The translations under genes were made by a program, and so were the position numbers. A stretch of DNA of 64,000 nt from positions 37,350,392-37,414,391 of the forward strand of contig CM039466.1 of NCBI GenBank assembly GCA_022414725.1, read 5' to 3'. Below, in pieces: positions 12,906 through 19,315 of the stretch; the stretch's first letter is position 1; the number at the start of each line of letters is the position of its first letter. Below the pieces are notes generated by a model, which saw only the letters and a program-made list of their open reading frames with translations, did not search any database and was not told the DNA's origin. This DNA comes from Microglena sp. YARC. Its lineage: Eukaryota > Chlorophyta > Chlorophyceae > Chlamydomonadales > Chlamydomonadaceae.

Positions 12906-15900
12906 TAATAATGATAAGAATAGTGTCTCATAATAATAATAATAATAATATGAATATGAATAACGAATAGCAATAATTCAAGAATAATTCAAGTATATAT
13001 CATGACTAGCTTATCATTCAAGTTGTATTGTTTCTAAATCATTAGGTATTCCAACAGCTGTGTAGGGAGGGAGGGAGGGGGGGAGGGGGAATGCTCATGG
13101 TTGTCACCATTGGCATTGCCATCGGCGGTAAGCAAGAGAAATCATGACTTGATTGTAGTTCAAGCTATTTTCATTCTAAGGAATTATGACAGCTGGGCAG
13201 GGAGGGAGGGAGGGAGGGGGGAATGCTCTTGGTTGTCACCATGGGAATAACCTTCAGCGGTAAGCAATTTGAATCACAAATTGTATATATTTCAAGTATA
13301 AATCAAGTAGAATTAAAGTGTAATTATAATTTAAGTAGAATTCAAGTGTAATGATTAATCAAGTAGAATTCAAGTGTAATAATAAATCAAGTAGAATTCA
13401 AGTGTAATGATAATTTAAGTAGAATTCAAGTGTAATGATTAATCAAGTAGAATTCAAGTGTAATAATAAATCAAGTAGAATTCAAGTGTAATAATAAATC
13501 AAGTAGAATTCAAGTGTAATAATAAATCAAGTAGAATTCAAGTGTAATGATAATTTAAGTAGAATCCATGTATAGATCATGACTTGCATCTAATCCAAGC
13601 TATACAGCATTTAAACTAGTGGTTAAGCTGTATGCTGTGGAGGGAGGGGGGGGGGGGGGGGATGGGGAAGGAGAGAAGGAGGGGGGCTCCCGTCCCTTGC
13701 TTGTGTCTTCTTTTCTTGTTTGATGCATCATCACCAACACATTCACCATGACGTCCTTAAATATTTAATTAGTACACCTTGTTACTAGGCGTGACGCAAG
13801 GGGGGCCAGCGTGACGCAAGGGGGCCAGGGGGCCAGCGTGACGCAAGGGGGCCAGCGTGACGCAAAGGGGCCAGCGGGGGCCAGCGTGACGCAAGGGGGC
13901 CAGCCCGTTTGCTTGTACTGGGGCCAACCACCAAATGCCATCCTTAAGTACCACCAACCAACCACTAACCACCAAATGCCATACTTATGTACCACCAACC
14001 AACCACCAACCACCAAATGCCATCCTTAGTTACCTACAACCACCAACCAACCACCAACCGCCATCCGAAGGTATCACCAACCAACCACCAACCACCAAAT
14101 GCCATCCTTAGTTACCACCAACCAACCGCTAACCGCCAACCGCCATCCTTATGTACCACCAACTAACCACCAACCACCAAATGCCATCCTTAGTTACCTC
14201 CAACCACCAACCAACCACCAACCACCAAATGACATCCTTAGGTACCTCCAACCAACCACCAACCACCATATGCCATCCTTATGTACCACCAACCAAACAA
14301 CCACCAACCACGAAACGCCATCCTTTTGTACCACCAACCAACCACCAACCACCAAATGCAATCCTTATGTACCACCAACCAACCACCAAATGCAATCCTT
14401 ATGTACTCTCAGCAAACCACCAAACGCCAACCACCAACCACCAAATGCCATACTTATGTACAACCAACCATCAAACAACCAGCAACCACCATATGCCATC
14501 ATTATGTAACACCAACCAACCACCAACCACCAAATGCCATCCTTAGGTACCACCAACCACCAAATGCCATCCTTATGTACCACCAACCAACCACCAACCA
14601 ACCACCAACCACCAAACGCCATCATATGAACCTCCACAGGCGGGTTGGTGGTGGGCTTGGTGCTGTCGACTTGCAATCCTTCATCTGCGCCGGAGCTAAT
14701 GCAGCACGAGCTATTTGACGATGGCGCATGGTGGATCGGTGTGCAGGTGGGTGTCGTTGTAGGGTGGGTGTCGTTGTAGGGCGGGTGTCGTTTGTGTGCA
14801 CGGGAGCTGATGCAGCCCAAGCTGTTTGACGATGGCACCTCATGGATCCGTGTGCAGGTAGGTGTCGTCGTTGGGTGGTTGTTGTTGTAGGTGGTTGGCG
14901 TTTGTGTGCACCAGAGCTAATGCAGCAGGAGCTGTTGACGATGGCACATGGTAGATCGGTGTACAGGTGGTTGTCGTTGTAGGGCGGGTGTCATTCTTGT
15001 GCAGCGGAGCTGATGCAGCCCGAGCTGTTTGACGATGGCACCTCATGGTGGATCGGTGTACAGGTGGGTGTCGTTGTAGGTGGGTGGCGTTCGTGCGCAG
15101 CGGAGTAAATGCAGCCAGAGCTGTTTGATATTGGCGCCTGGTGGAGCGGTGTGCAGGTGGGTGTCGTTGTAGGGTGGGTGTCGTAAGTGGGTGGCGGTTG
15201 TGTGCACCGGAGCTGATGCAGCACGAGCGTTTTGATGATGGAACCTGATGGATGAGTGTGCAGGTAGGTGTCGCTGTAGGATGGGGTATGGGGTCTGGAA
15301 AGTAGGGGGGCACAGCTTGATTCTTTTTTGCTGAGCTAAGACACCACATTTTGTATTGATTATGTTTACCGGTATTTGCTGAGCTACGGCTCCATTTCTG
15401 CTCAGCTACGAGCAGCAGCTTCTAGGCAGCTCCCTGAGCCAGCCACCTGGCTAAGCCCCAACATTTTGACAGGTCTCGGTAGCGGATTCTGTAAGCTTCC
15501 AGACACACTAGGTTGCATTAGATTGGGCTGAAACAGCAGTCAGAGGCGCTGCCTAGAAGCTGCTGCTTTTAGTGGAAAAGAAAACCGCTGTTTCTTGTTC
15601 CCTGTATTTTTCACCCCCCCCCCCCCCCCCCCCCTTCCCCCCGTGCTGTGCAGTTGGAGCCTCTGTCAATATGCGTTCATGACCTATAACAACAGCCTAT
15701 ACTCTCCTCCATTTTATGCATCGCTTGCGCCGCTGCCTAGGACTTGTTCCCTGTATTGTTTACGCACACACACACCTGTTATATGCAGTTGGAGCCTCTG
15801 TCACCTGCGTTCATGACCTCTGACAACAGCCAACACTCTCCTCCATTTTCCGCACCGCTTGCGACCCTGCCTAGGACTTGTACCCTGTATTGTTGACACA

Positions 15901-16079
15901 CACACACACACACACACACTGACACACACACACACTTACACACACACTGACACACACACCTGTTCTATGCAGCTGGAGCCTCTGTCACCTGCGTTCATGA
16001 CCTCTGACAACAGCCAACACTCTCCGCCACTTTTCCGCACCGCTTGCGACCCTGCCTAGGACTTGTACCCTGTATTGTT

Positions 16080-16116
<37 letters not shown>

Positions 16117-17247
16117 ACACACACACACACTTACACACACACTGACACACACACACCTGTTCTATGCAGCTGGAGCCTCTGTCACCTGCGTTCATGACCT
16201 CTGACAACAGCCAACACTCTCCGCCACTTTTCCGCACCGCTTGCGACCCTGCCTAGGACTTGTACCCTGTATTGTTGACACCTACACACACACACACACA
16301 CACACCTACACACACACTGACACACACACACACACCTGTTCTATGCAGTTGGAGCTTCTGTCACAGCCAACACTCTCCTCCATTTTTCGCACCGCTTGCG
16401 ACCCTGCCTAGGACTTGTTCCCTGTATTGTTGACACACACACACACACACACACTGACACACACACACCTGTTCTATGCAGTTGGAGCCTCTGTCGCACA
16501 CGTTCATGACCTACGACAATAGCCATCACTCTCCTCCATTTTCCCGCATCGCTTGTGACGCTACCTAGGACTTGTTACATGTATTGTTCACACACACACA
16601 CACACACACACATACACATACACATACACACTCGCACACACACTTCCCCCCCTCCCCCCCCCTGTGCAGTTGGAGCCTGTGTCGCATGCGTTCATGACCT
16701 GTAGCAATAGCCAACACTCTCCGCCAATTTTCAGCATCGCTTGCAACCCTGCATAGGACTTGAACCCTGTATTGTTAACCCCCCCCCCCCCCCTGCAGTT
16801 GGAGCCTCTGTCGCATGCCTTCATGACCTACGATAATAGCCAACACTCTCTGCCAATTTTCAGCATCGCTTGTGAAGCTGCCTAGGACGTAAACCCTGTA
16901 TTGTTGACCCCCCTCCCCCCCCTGTGCAGTTGGAGCCTCTGTCGCATGCCTTCATGACCTACGACAACAGCAAGCACTCCAACCGCTCCCACCACCGAGC
17001 TGGGGACAGCAGTCGCCACTCGAACCGTTCGCACCAAGGAGCGCATGGCGTGGGAGATACTTCTTCTCATCACCAGTGCAAACCCAATCCAGCAAAGGAC
17101 GGGAGCAGAACAGGCCGCTGGAATCTGAGCCAACTGGATAGTCACACACCTGGAGTGCCAGTGGTGTTGGAGATCGCACCCACGGGCACAGGAGTGAATG
17201 GCGTGCAGAAGCCACTTCCCACAGCGGGGGGGCCCAACCAATTTTGA
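838..17247 (+). CDS. Rh-type ammonium/ammonia channel, 3' eight exons
   Basis: Eight exons (838-965, 3637-3811, 4839-5000, 6734-6832, 8154-8258, 12670-12739, 14640-14746, 16930-17247) join without a phase conflict into about 387 residues ending in TGA. Family landmarks occur in order: [14 protein letters not shown] (first pore histidine), [47 protein letters not shown] (second pore histidine), [15 protein letters not shown] and a hydrophilic tail. Rh proteins are membrane channels for NH3/NH4+ (possibly CO2), usually trimeric, with 11-12 helices. The N-terminal half is upstream of the window. The loop between exons E and F is shorter than in animal Rh proteins, so a small exon may be missed in 8259-12669. 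AMT-type transporters were considered, but the motifs are Rh-specific. Confidence 0.9.
966..1975 (+). repeat. Intron: C-rich minisatellite with three donor echoes of exon A
   Basis: The exon A edge (CTAGTCTTATGATCTCCAG) and its donor recur at about 1318-1336 and 1747-1765 (both followed by GTGGGT) and, mutated to GCGGGT, near 1935-1953. Between them lie C runs and a repeated motif (CCAACCCACAAGACATGAAA). All long open frames here on both strands are repeat artefacts. Confidence 0.8.
1976..2350. repeat. Intron: palindrome-bearing dispersed repeat
   Basis: Two successive copies of a perfect palindrome (ACGCCTTGTTACAAGGCGT, second copy with a central A/T switch) at about 2081-2120 are followed by GGGGGCCAGC and GGCCAACCAC. 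The same GGGGGCCAGC / GGCCAACCAC pair recurs at 13770-13930. The rest is AT-rich intron with no coding signal. Confidence 0.55.
2325..2425 (-). repeat. Dispersed repeat copy (family also at 19540 and 33180)
   Basis: Read on the minus strand this matches the stretches at 19540-19660 and 33180-33290. Common landmarks are GGCAACGCCATTC, TCCTCRGTG and GGAGACCCA. It carries a B-box-like AGTTCGAAT, so a tRNA-derived origin is possible but unproven. Confidence 0.55.
2470..3636 (+). repeat. Seven acceptor echoes of Rh exon B
   Basis: Tandem units of about 115-124 bases each hold TCTGATCAGCTGAGCCCCA, a pyrimidine-rich stretch, an AG acceptor and the exon 5' edge GAACCAGCCTGGAAAGGGAG. Echo exon starts are at 2572, 2696, 2819, 2942, 3274, 3398 and 3522. 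The eighth, at 3637, continues into the full exon. Several echoes shift frame or reach a stop soon after the edge, so splicing to them would break the protein. An unrelated insert (3010-3215) interrupts the array. Confidence 0.85.
3010..3215 (+). repeat. Dispersed repeat inserted in the exon B echo array
   Basis: Related to 23540-23720: both contain CCTGAGGAGG, a C-rich stretch, AGAATGA-CCGAAAAAT, AGCCCCATT and TCAGAAGA/TCAGAAAA in the same order. The insert interrupts the ~123-bp periodicity between echoes 2942 and 3274. Confidence 0.5.
3637..3811 (+). CDS. Rh exon B
   Basis: The first base completes Arg from exon A. Fifty-eight codons follow and end before GTGTGT. The product contains [20 protein letters not shown] and then [10 protein letters not shown], matching the Rh stretch just before the extracellular loop, then a hydrophilic [14 protein letters not shown]. 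The donor at 3812 was chosen over an internal GT at 3768 because only 3812 leaves phase 0, which fits exon C. Confidence 0.88.
3823..3970 (-). mobile_element. tRNA-derived SINE inserted just after the exon B donor
   Basis: On the minus strand the head carries a pol III A box (TGGCTCAATGGTAGAG) and a B box (GGTTCGAATCC), and the 3' tail reads toward ACCCGCCCCACCAGGC. A 17-base target-site duplication, ATGCAGGTGTGTTTGTA, flanks it (3806-3822 and 3971-3987). The head does not fold as a complete tRNA because acceptor-stem pairing is absent, so it is a SINE rather than a tRNA gene. Relatives are at 30381-30564 and 52228-52355. Confidence 0.85.
3971..4200 (+). repeat. Three donor echoes of Rh exon B
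   Basis: The SINE duplication regenerates ATGCAG/GTGTGT (donor at 3977). Two tandem copies of the exon 3' part (AATGGGGCCCTAG ... GATGCACAACGCAGCGTGC) then give donors at 4061 and 4147. Microsatellite CT/CA follows. Confidence 0.8.
4201..4838 (+). repeat. Three acceptor echoes of Rh exon C
   Basis: Copies starting at 4331, 4604 and 4726 each repeat GACCCACCYTCC-type intron end, CAG and the exon edge TTCCTGTGTGTGGTCAACAC through a version of ATGGGTTCCACAATRTCCACC. They diverge before the [10 protein letters not shown] part of the exon, which exists only in the copy at 4839. A MITE is inserted into the first echo. Confidence 0.85.
4396..4547. mobile_element. MITE family 2 (TAGGG..CGGCAA ends), copy 1
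   Basis: Ends are TAGGGAACGGCAA and TTGCCGACCCCTA. The interior is rich in ATGATATCATAT palindromes. An 8-base duplication flanks it (GCTATTAG at 4388-4395, GCTATGAG at 4548-4555, one mismatch). The flanks rejoin into an intact exon C echo, so insertion came after the exon edge was duplicated. Eight-base duplications suggest a hAT-type transposase in trans. Confidence 0.85.
4839..5000 (+). CDS. Rh exon C
   Basis: Fifty-four codons in phase 0, after TTTGCAG and before GTGAGC. It encodes [19 protein letters not shown] and [18 protein letters not shown], matching the conserved Rh stretch (VNT-FSL-AST-ATF and H-QN-TLAGGV-VG). Three upstream and seven downstream echoes carry only parts of it. Confidence 0.92.
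5001..6000 (+). repeat. 126-bp tandem array: seven donor echoes of exon C
   Basis: Each unit ends with a copy of the exon C 3' edge (GGGGCCATCGGAGCAGC ... GAGAATG) followed by GTGAGC. Donors lie at 5001 (real), 5121, 5247, 5373, 5499, 5625, 5751 and 5877. Spacing is 120 and then 126 bases. Because 126 is divisible by three, frames on both strands stay open for hundreds of codons. These are not genes. Confidence 0.9.
6001..6733 (+). repeat. Acceptor echoes of Rh exon D
   Basis: Copies of TTTATTTGTTTGTTRCCCGCAG plus the exon edge ACTCCTGGTGGCTCTGTGGT start at 6385, 6475, 6561 and 6645. Two older copies near 6175 and 6245 have lost the AG. Each diverges into CAACACCAATACCAAC repeats. A partial CATA-type SINE (minus strand) lies at 6286-6350. 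Confidence 0.8.
6734..6832 (+). CDS. Rh exon D
   Basis: Thirty-three codons, phase 0 at both ends, between CTCCAG and GTGAGT. It encodes [20 protein letters not shown] followed by [13 protein letters not shown], a transmembrane helix and the start of the loop leading to the conserved [10 protein letters not shown] region. This is the position of TPxxALxxGxxAGxxSxxGY in the family. Confidence 0.9.
6833..7300 (+). repeat. Seven donor echoes of Rh exon D
   Basis: Short tandem copies of GATCGGGTTGGTGAGTTCTG plus ATGATATRAAATCAC recur near 6907, 6955, 7021, 7089, 7141, 7191 and 7239. The exon edge GGTTG with its GT is kept in most copies (GGTTGGTGAGTT, GGTTGGTGTGTT, GGTTGGTGAGAT), with drift toward the right. 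Confidence 0.8.
7301..8077 (+). repeat. Intron with a ~130-bp duplicate; otherwise no signal
   Basis: Two copies of AACTTGGATACAATTAAAAG through CATGCGCATGTGCACCAACT lie at about 7733-7855 and 7862-7970, with short AACTTG repeats. I see no exon in 7301-7720. Confidence 0.5.
8078..8153 (+). repeat. Acceptor echo of Rh exon E
   Basis: After AACAG the echo at 8079 reads GGCAACACATGTGGTGTGCA (GNTCGVH) and then diverges. The true exon starts at 8154 after an equivalent CTGAACAG. Confidence 0.8.
8154..8258 (+). CDS. Rh exon E (second pore histidine)
   Basis: Thirty-five codons, phase 0 at both ends, between GAACAG and GTGAGT. It encodes [20 protein letters not shown] then [27 protein letters not shown] is the most diagnostic Rh signature and holds the second histidine of the pore pair. 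This is the strongest single piece of evidence for the gene call. Confidence 0.95.
8259..8530 (+). repeat. Two donor echoes of Rh exon E
   Basis: The sequence GGCAGCACTTGGGCAAGACT ... CTCAACTAC recurs with donors GTAAGT at 8364 and GTGAGT at 8508. Between them is a partial CATA-type SINE (8396-8440), so the repeated unit carries part of that SINE with it. Confidence 0.8.
8531..8765 (-). mobile_element. CATA-tailed SINE
   Basis: On the minus strand it runs from GAACTCAGGGCCCCC through GGTTCAGTTC-like and TTGGGCAAGTCCC blocks to GGACTGTAACATAC, then a CATA/CATC tetranucleotide tail (here the TGTA/GGAT run 8530-8630). Similar copies occur at 19316, 26604, 28668, 32905 and 56371, always with the tetranucleotide on the same side. 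Confidence 0.75.
8766..8920. repeat. Intron copy of the exon F leader repeat
   Basis: Contains TGTCCCTTGTCTGAATTCCT followed by CCGCCCTTTTAGGGTTTA (8791-8835). The same block is repeated four times just before exon F (12405-12640). No coding signal. Confidence 0.5.
9061..10375 (-). pseudogene. Reverse transcriptase-RNase H remnant, DIRS-like
   Basis: On the minus strand the order is [12 protein letters not shown], then QAKAPIFS (the GLxxAPxxF position), then DVYVDDY, the catalytic YxDD box, at 10181-10200. Next comes [19 protein letters not shown], the LGFxID...LPxxK block typical of DIRS-type RTs. RNase H signs follow in other frames: YTDASKG (about 9619-9644), ILELRA and [12 protein letters not shown] (about 9431-9462), and then [11 protein letters not shown]. 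Stops and frameshifts separate these pieces, so it is inactive. Its product would copy the element RNA. Confidence 0.75.
10500..11535. repeat. 40-bp minisatellite, about 26 copies
   Basis: The unit is CAGAAGGTGCGATCTGGTGC plus CACCTGGTGCAATCTAGCTG. Copies are nearly identical (single changes such as GCACCTGG for CCACCTGG, and one 1-base deletion near 11021). The array lies between the RT remnant and the gag-like frame, inside the retroelement. Confidence 0.92.
11536..12010 (-). pseudogene. Possible gag-like frame of the retroelement
   Basis: A minus-strand frame about 190 codons long, from near 12010 to the minisatellite, reads [20 protein letters not shown], then [20 protein letters not shown] and [11 protein letters not shown] long G run (11676-11730; proline in this frame) and then [15 protein letters not shown] follow. 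Charge and position suggest ORF1 of the element. There is no recognisable domain, so this is inference. Confidence 0.3.
12165..12669 (+). repeat. Intron: four leader repeats before exon F
   Basis: The block TGTCCCTTGTCTGAATTCCT with CCGCCCTTTTAGGGTTTAGG recurs near 12408, 12476, 12555 and 12624. The last copy leads through CTCTCTTTCATCCATATGCAG into exon F. Here the echoes contain intron sequence only, with no exon edge. 12200-12390 shows nothing recognisable. Confidence 0.65.
12670..12739 (+). CDS. Rh exon F
   Basis: Twenty-three codons plus one base, between ATGCAG and GTAAGC. It encodes [20 protein letters not shown] then AIG, matching the family helix with (Y/H)QLxAxxVTxGxAxxGG. The leftover G joins GC of exon G to give Gly. 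Confidence 0.85.
12740..13284 (+). repeat. Donor echoes of exon F and an AAT microsatellite
   Basis: Copies of GGTTGTCACCATGGGCATTG ... ATCGGCG followed by GTAAGC give echo donors at 13128 and 13260 (the second diverged, CCTTCAGCG). An AAT/AATAAG microsatellite occupies 12835-12965. Confidence 0.8.
13285..13570. repeat. 27-bp AT-rich minisatellite
   Basis: About ten copies of AATCAAGTAGAATTCAAGTG plus TAATRAT, noncoding. Confidence 0.85.
13571..13930. repeat. G-run intron and GTGACGCAAGGGGGCCAGC repeat
   Basis: 13640-13690 is G-rich. From 13771 a motif like ACACCTTGTTACTAGGCGTG is followed by about six copies of GTGACGCAAGGGGGCCAGC and then CCCGTTTGC ... GGCCAACCAC, the same dispersed element as at 2080-2150 but internally amplified. 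Confidence 0.65.
13920..14639. repeat. Minisatellite of CCAACCACCAAATGCCATCC units
   Basis: About 17 irregular units (30-45 bases) of ACCAACCAACCACCAACCAC plus CAAATGCCATCCTTATGT. Pyrimidine-poor but C-rich, it runs up to the CCTCCACAG acceptor of exon G. Open frames here (repeated QPPTTKCHP) are artefacts. Confidence 0.85.
14640..14746 (+). CDS. Rh exon G
   Basis: Two bases complete Gly from exon F and 35 codons follow, ending CAG before GTGGGT. It encodes [20 protein letters not shown] then [15 protein letters not shown]. The join [12 protein letters not shown] matches the end of the last Rh helix (xxGGxxxGLxL), and the acidic stretch plus WW corresponds to the (E/D)DxxYWE position at the start of the cytoplasmic tail. 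Confidence 0.88.
14747..15290 (+). repeat. Five donor echoes of Rh exon G
   Basis: Units of about 93-110 bases repeat GGAGCTGATGCAGCNCGAGC ... GATCGGTGTGCAG and a GT donor, at 14858, 14967, 15064, 15157 and 15264. Frames are kept near the edge but G-rich intron (GTGGGTGTCGTTGTAGG) separates the copies. Confidence 0.85.
15406..15572. mobile_element. Small inverted-repeat element, family 3, copy 1
   Basis: About 30 bases at 15406-15435 (core AGCAGCAGCTTCTAGGCAGC) are repeated inverted at 15543-15572 (GCTGCCTAGAAGCTGCTGCT). The related copy is at 17496-17652. No clear target duplication is seen. Non-coding MITE-like element in the Rh intron. Confidence 0.7.
15573..16929 (+). repeat. Eight acceptor echoes of Rh terminal exon H
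   Basis: Echoes start at 15654, 15789, 15973, 16170, 16349, 16482, 16670 and 16799, each after a CAG preceded by C runs or CA microsatellite. Each repeats TTGGAGCCTCTGTC ... TTCATGACCT ... GACAACAGC and then switches to CAACACTCTCCGCCAATTTT ... CTAGGACTTGTACCCTGTATT. That second half matches the dispersed repeat at 33650-33720 and 57815-57875. The exon edge and a foreign repeat were therefore amplified together. Confidence 0.88.
16930..17247 (+). CDS. Rh terminal exon H (cytoplasmic tail, stop)
   Basis: One hundred and five codons and TGA, phase 0 after TGTGCAG. It starts [20 protein letters not shown], then is hydrophilic and His/Ser/Arg-rich (two KHSNRSH / RHSNRSH repeats), and ends [12 protein letters not shown] variable C-terminal tail is usual for Rh proteins. 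It is the only copy of the LEPLSHAF edge that continues into a long open frame. Confidence 0.82.
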   Translation: MEPLSHAFMTYDNSKHSNRSHHRAGDSSRHSNRSHQGAHGVGDTSSHHQCKPNPAKDGSRTGRWNLSQLDSHTPGVPVVLEIAPTGTGVNGVQKPLPTAGGPNQF

Positions 17248-17495
17248 ATGGTGTTTGTGGAGCATGTGGTGTTTGTGGTCACACAACTGTAGTGCCGGTG
17301 GTGCTGGAGATTGTACCCATGGGAACAGGAGCGAATGAATCACTTCCCACAGGAGGGGGGCCCAACCAATTTTAACCGATATAGATGAAGAAGTACCGGA
17401 CGGCTTCCCACAGGATGGGGACCCAACCAATTTTGACTGGCGTAGATGAAGAAGTGCAGGACAGCTCCCCTGGGCTCCACTGTTTTTCTTTTTGG
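17248..17495 (+). repeat. Echoes of the stop-codon region in the 3' UTR
   Basis: GTGGTGCTGGAGATTGTACC and CTTCCCACAGGAGGGGGGCC CAACCAATTTTAA (about 17290-17376) repeat the last ~75 coding bases. A third short copy of CTTCCCACAGGATGGGGACC lies at 17407. The gene end is echoed in the same way as the splice sites. Confidence 0.75.
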
Positions 17496-17652
17496 CTACA
17501 AGGAGCAGCTTCCAGGCAGCTCCCTGAGCCAGCCACTGGGCTATTTTGGCTGTGCTAAAAAGCTGAGTACGTCAGCTTCCAGATGTACTACTTGTCTTTA
17601 GGTTTGGCTGCGTAGCAAGCGAGGGGAGCTGCCTAGAAGCTGCCGCTCGTAG
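17496..17652. mobile_element. Small inverted-repeat element, family 3, copy 2
   Basis: GGAGCAGCTTCCAGGCAGCT near the left end pairs with AGCTGCCTAGAAGCTGCCGC near the right end. The inverted match extends outward (TTTTTGGCTAC / GTAGCCGAAAA), so the true termini may lie about ten bases further out. Same family as 15406-15572. Confidence 0.7.
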
Positions 17653-17764
17653 CCGAAAATCTAGGCTATGCGGGGCTCCGAAACCAAGCTAAGGACCTGT
17701 GCAGGCAAAGCATTGTGGGAGGACTCCCTCAGCAGGGCCAAGCCAATTGCATACACAGACAAAG

Positions 17765-18385
17765 TAGTGCATGTTTGTATGTTACAGTCCAGGGGCAGGC
17801 TAAATAAATGAATAGGCCTGAGTAGGCTAAATACATGAATAGGCCTGAGTAGGCTAAATACATGAATAAGCCTGAGTAGGCTAAATACATCAATAGGCCT
17901 GAGTAGGCTAAATACATGAATAGGCCTGAGTAGGCTAAATACATGAGTAGGCCTGAGTAGGCTACATACATGAATAGGCCTGAGTAGGCTAAATACATGA
18001 ATAGGCCTGAGTAGGCTAAATACATGAATAGGCCTGAGTAGGCTAAATACATGAATAGGCCTGAGTAGGCTAAAAACATGAATAGGCCTGAGTAGGCTAA
18101 AAACATGAATAGGCCTGAGTAGGCTAAATACATGAATAGGCCTGAGTAGGCAAAATACATGAATAGGCCTGAGTAGGCTAAATACATGAATAGGCCTGAG
18201 TAGGCTAAATACATGAATAGGCCTGAGTAGGCTAAATACATGAATAGGCCTGAGTAGGCTAAATACATGAATAGGCCTGAGTAGGCTAAATACATGAATA
18301 GGCCTGAGTAGGCTAAATAAACGGACTTGCCCAACCGTGGTAGGAAGAAAAGAAAGCGAAAAGGCATTGATGAACTGAACCTGAG
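17765..18385 (-). mobile_element. CATA-tailed SINE with an internal 27-bp expansion
   Basis: The outer parts (GTTACAGTCCAGGGGCAGGC on the left; GGACTTGCCCAACCGTGGTA through AGGCATTGATGAACTGAACC on the right) are the SINE. Its middle GGCTAAAT motif has been amplified into about 19-20 copies of a 27-bp unit, GAATAGGCCTGAGTAGGCTA plus AATACAT, at about 17800-18325. The 245-codon minus frame (YLAYSGLFM repeats) is an artefact of the 27-bp period. Confidence 0.8.
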
Positions 18386-19315
18386 TTGTGTGGAAGTGAA
18401 ATCCTTTACACTGTCAAGAACGGAGGCCCTGCAATGGATCCTTGACACACTCATGTTAGGCGACATTCATCGGCCATGGACGGATATCCAACCTGCTCAT
18501 TTCTGGATTCATGGTTCAGGGTTTGTTAGTTGTACTTCGTTGATAAGGTCGGAGTGTCAAGTTAAGTTTGTCCTAGTCATAATTCATTTCTTGCGTGAGT
18601 ACCAACAAATTGCGATGTCATTTCCCATGATCCCATGTTCCTATGTTCATAAATCCCTCTTGGCTCCGTCAAGATGCGGGCACTAGTAACGGAGTCCAGC
18701 AGGGCACCAGGAAGAAAAAACAAATCATCATAATTTCTTGGCGAGTACTCTTTCCGACGCATGTAGGTGCATGCAGTGTAGGTGGTCCATGTTGTGTGTG
18801 TGGCACATGTTGTGCATGTGTAGCGTGTTGTGTATGTGTTTCTGTCATGTGTATGTGTATGTGGTGTATGGCATGTGGTGTATGTGGTGTATGGCATGTG
18901 TATGTGGTGCATGCTGTGTATGTGCTACTTGAAGAAGCCTGATGCCAGAAGCAGCAACAACTGTGTGCGTGGGTTGCCTCTCTGCAGCCCCGTTACTAAT
19001 GGTTAGGGTTGGCATCCCTTAGGGTTATTACCTCCATGGCCCACGTATGCATGGAGCTCTGACAGCCTGTACCTGGTTAATAATGTCGTACCCAAAACCC
19101 AATGTTTTGGCACTGCATTTTACGGACAGGTACCTTGCATGGTAGTGTTAAGGATCTAATGGGTTAGGTGTGTCAAGTTTGGGTTCATGGGATATTGATC
19201 AGTTTGATTTTTTTTCCGGGTTAAATTCCAAGTCCAGGTATTTCCTCGTTGTTGTAGTTGAATTTTCAAGTATGGACTGTAGTATGGCAAAGCTCACGGC
19301 CCAATCCCTACATTG
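18386..19315. other. No gene recognised; GT-rich repeat
   Basis: 18386-18740 has no family match or intron signal that I can support. 18765-18935 is a GTGTATGTGGTGTATGGCAT-type low-complexity repeat. 18950-19315 shows nothing recognisable. Confidence 0.4.

Noticed and set aside
17729..18466. 245-codon minus frame with YLAYSGLFM repeats that look like membrane helices
   Set aside because: 27-bp minisatellite inside a SINE, period divisible by three, no start or splice context.
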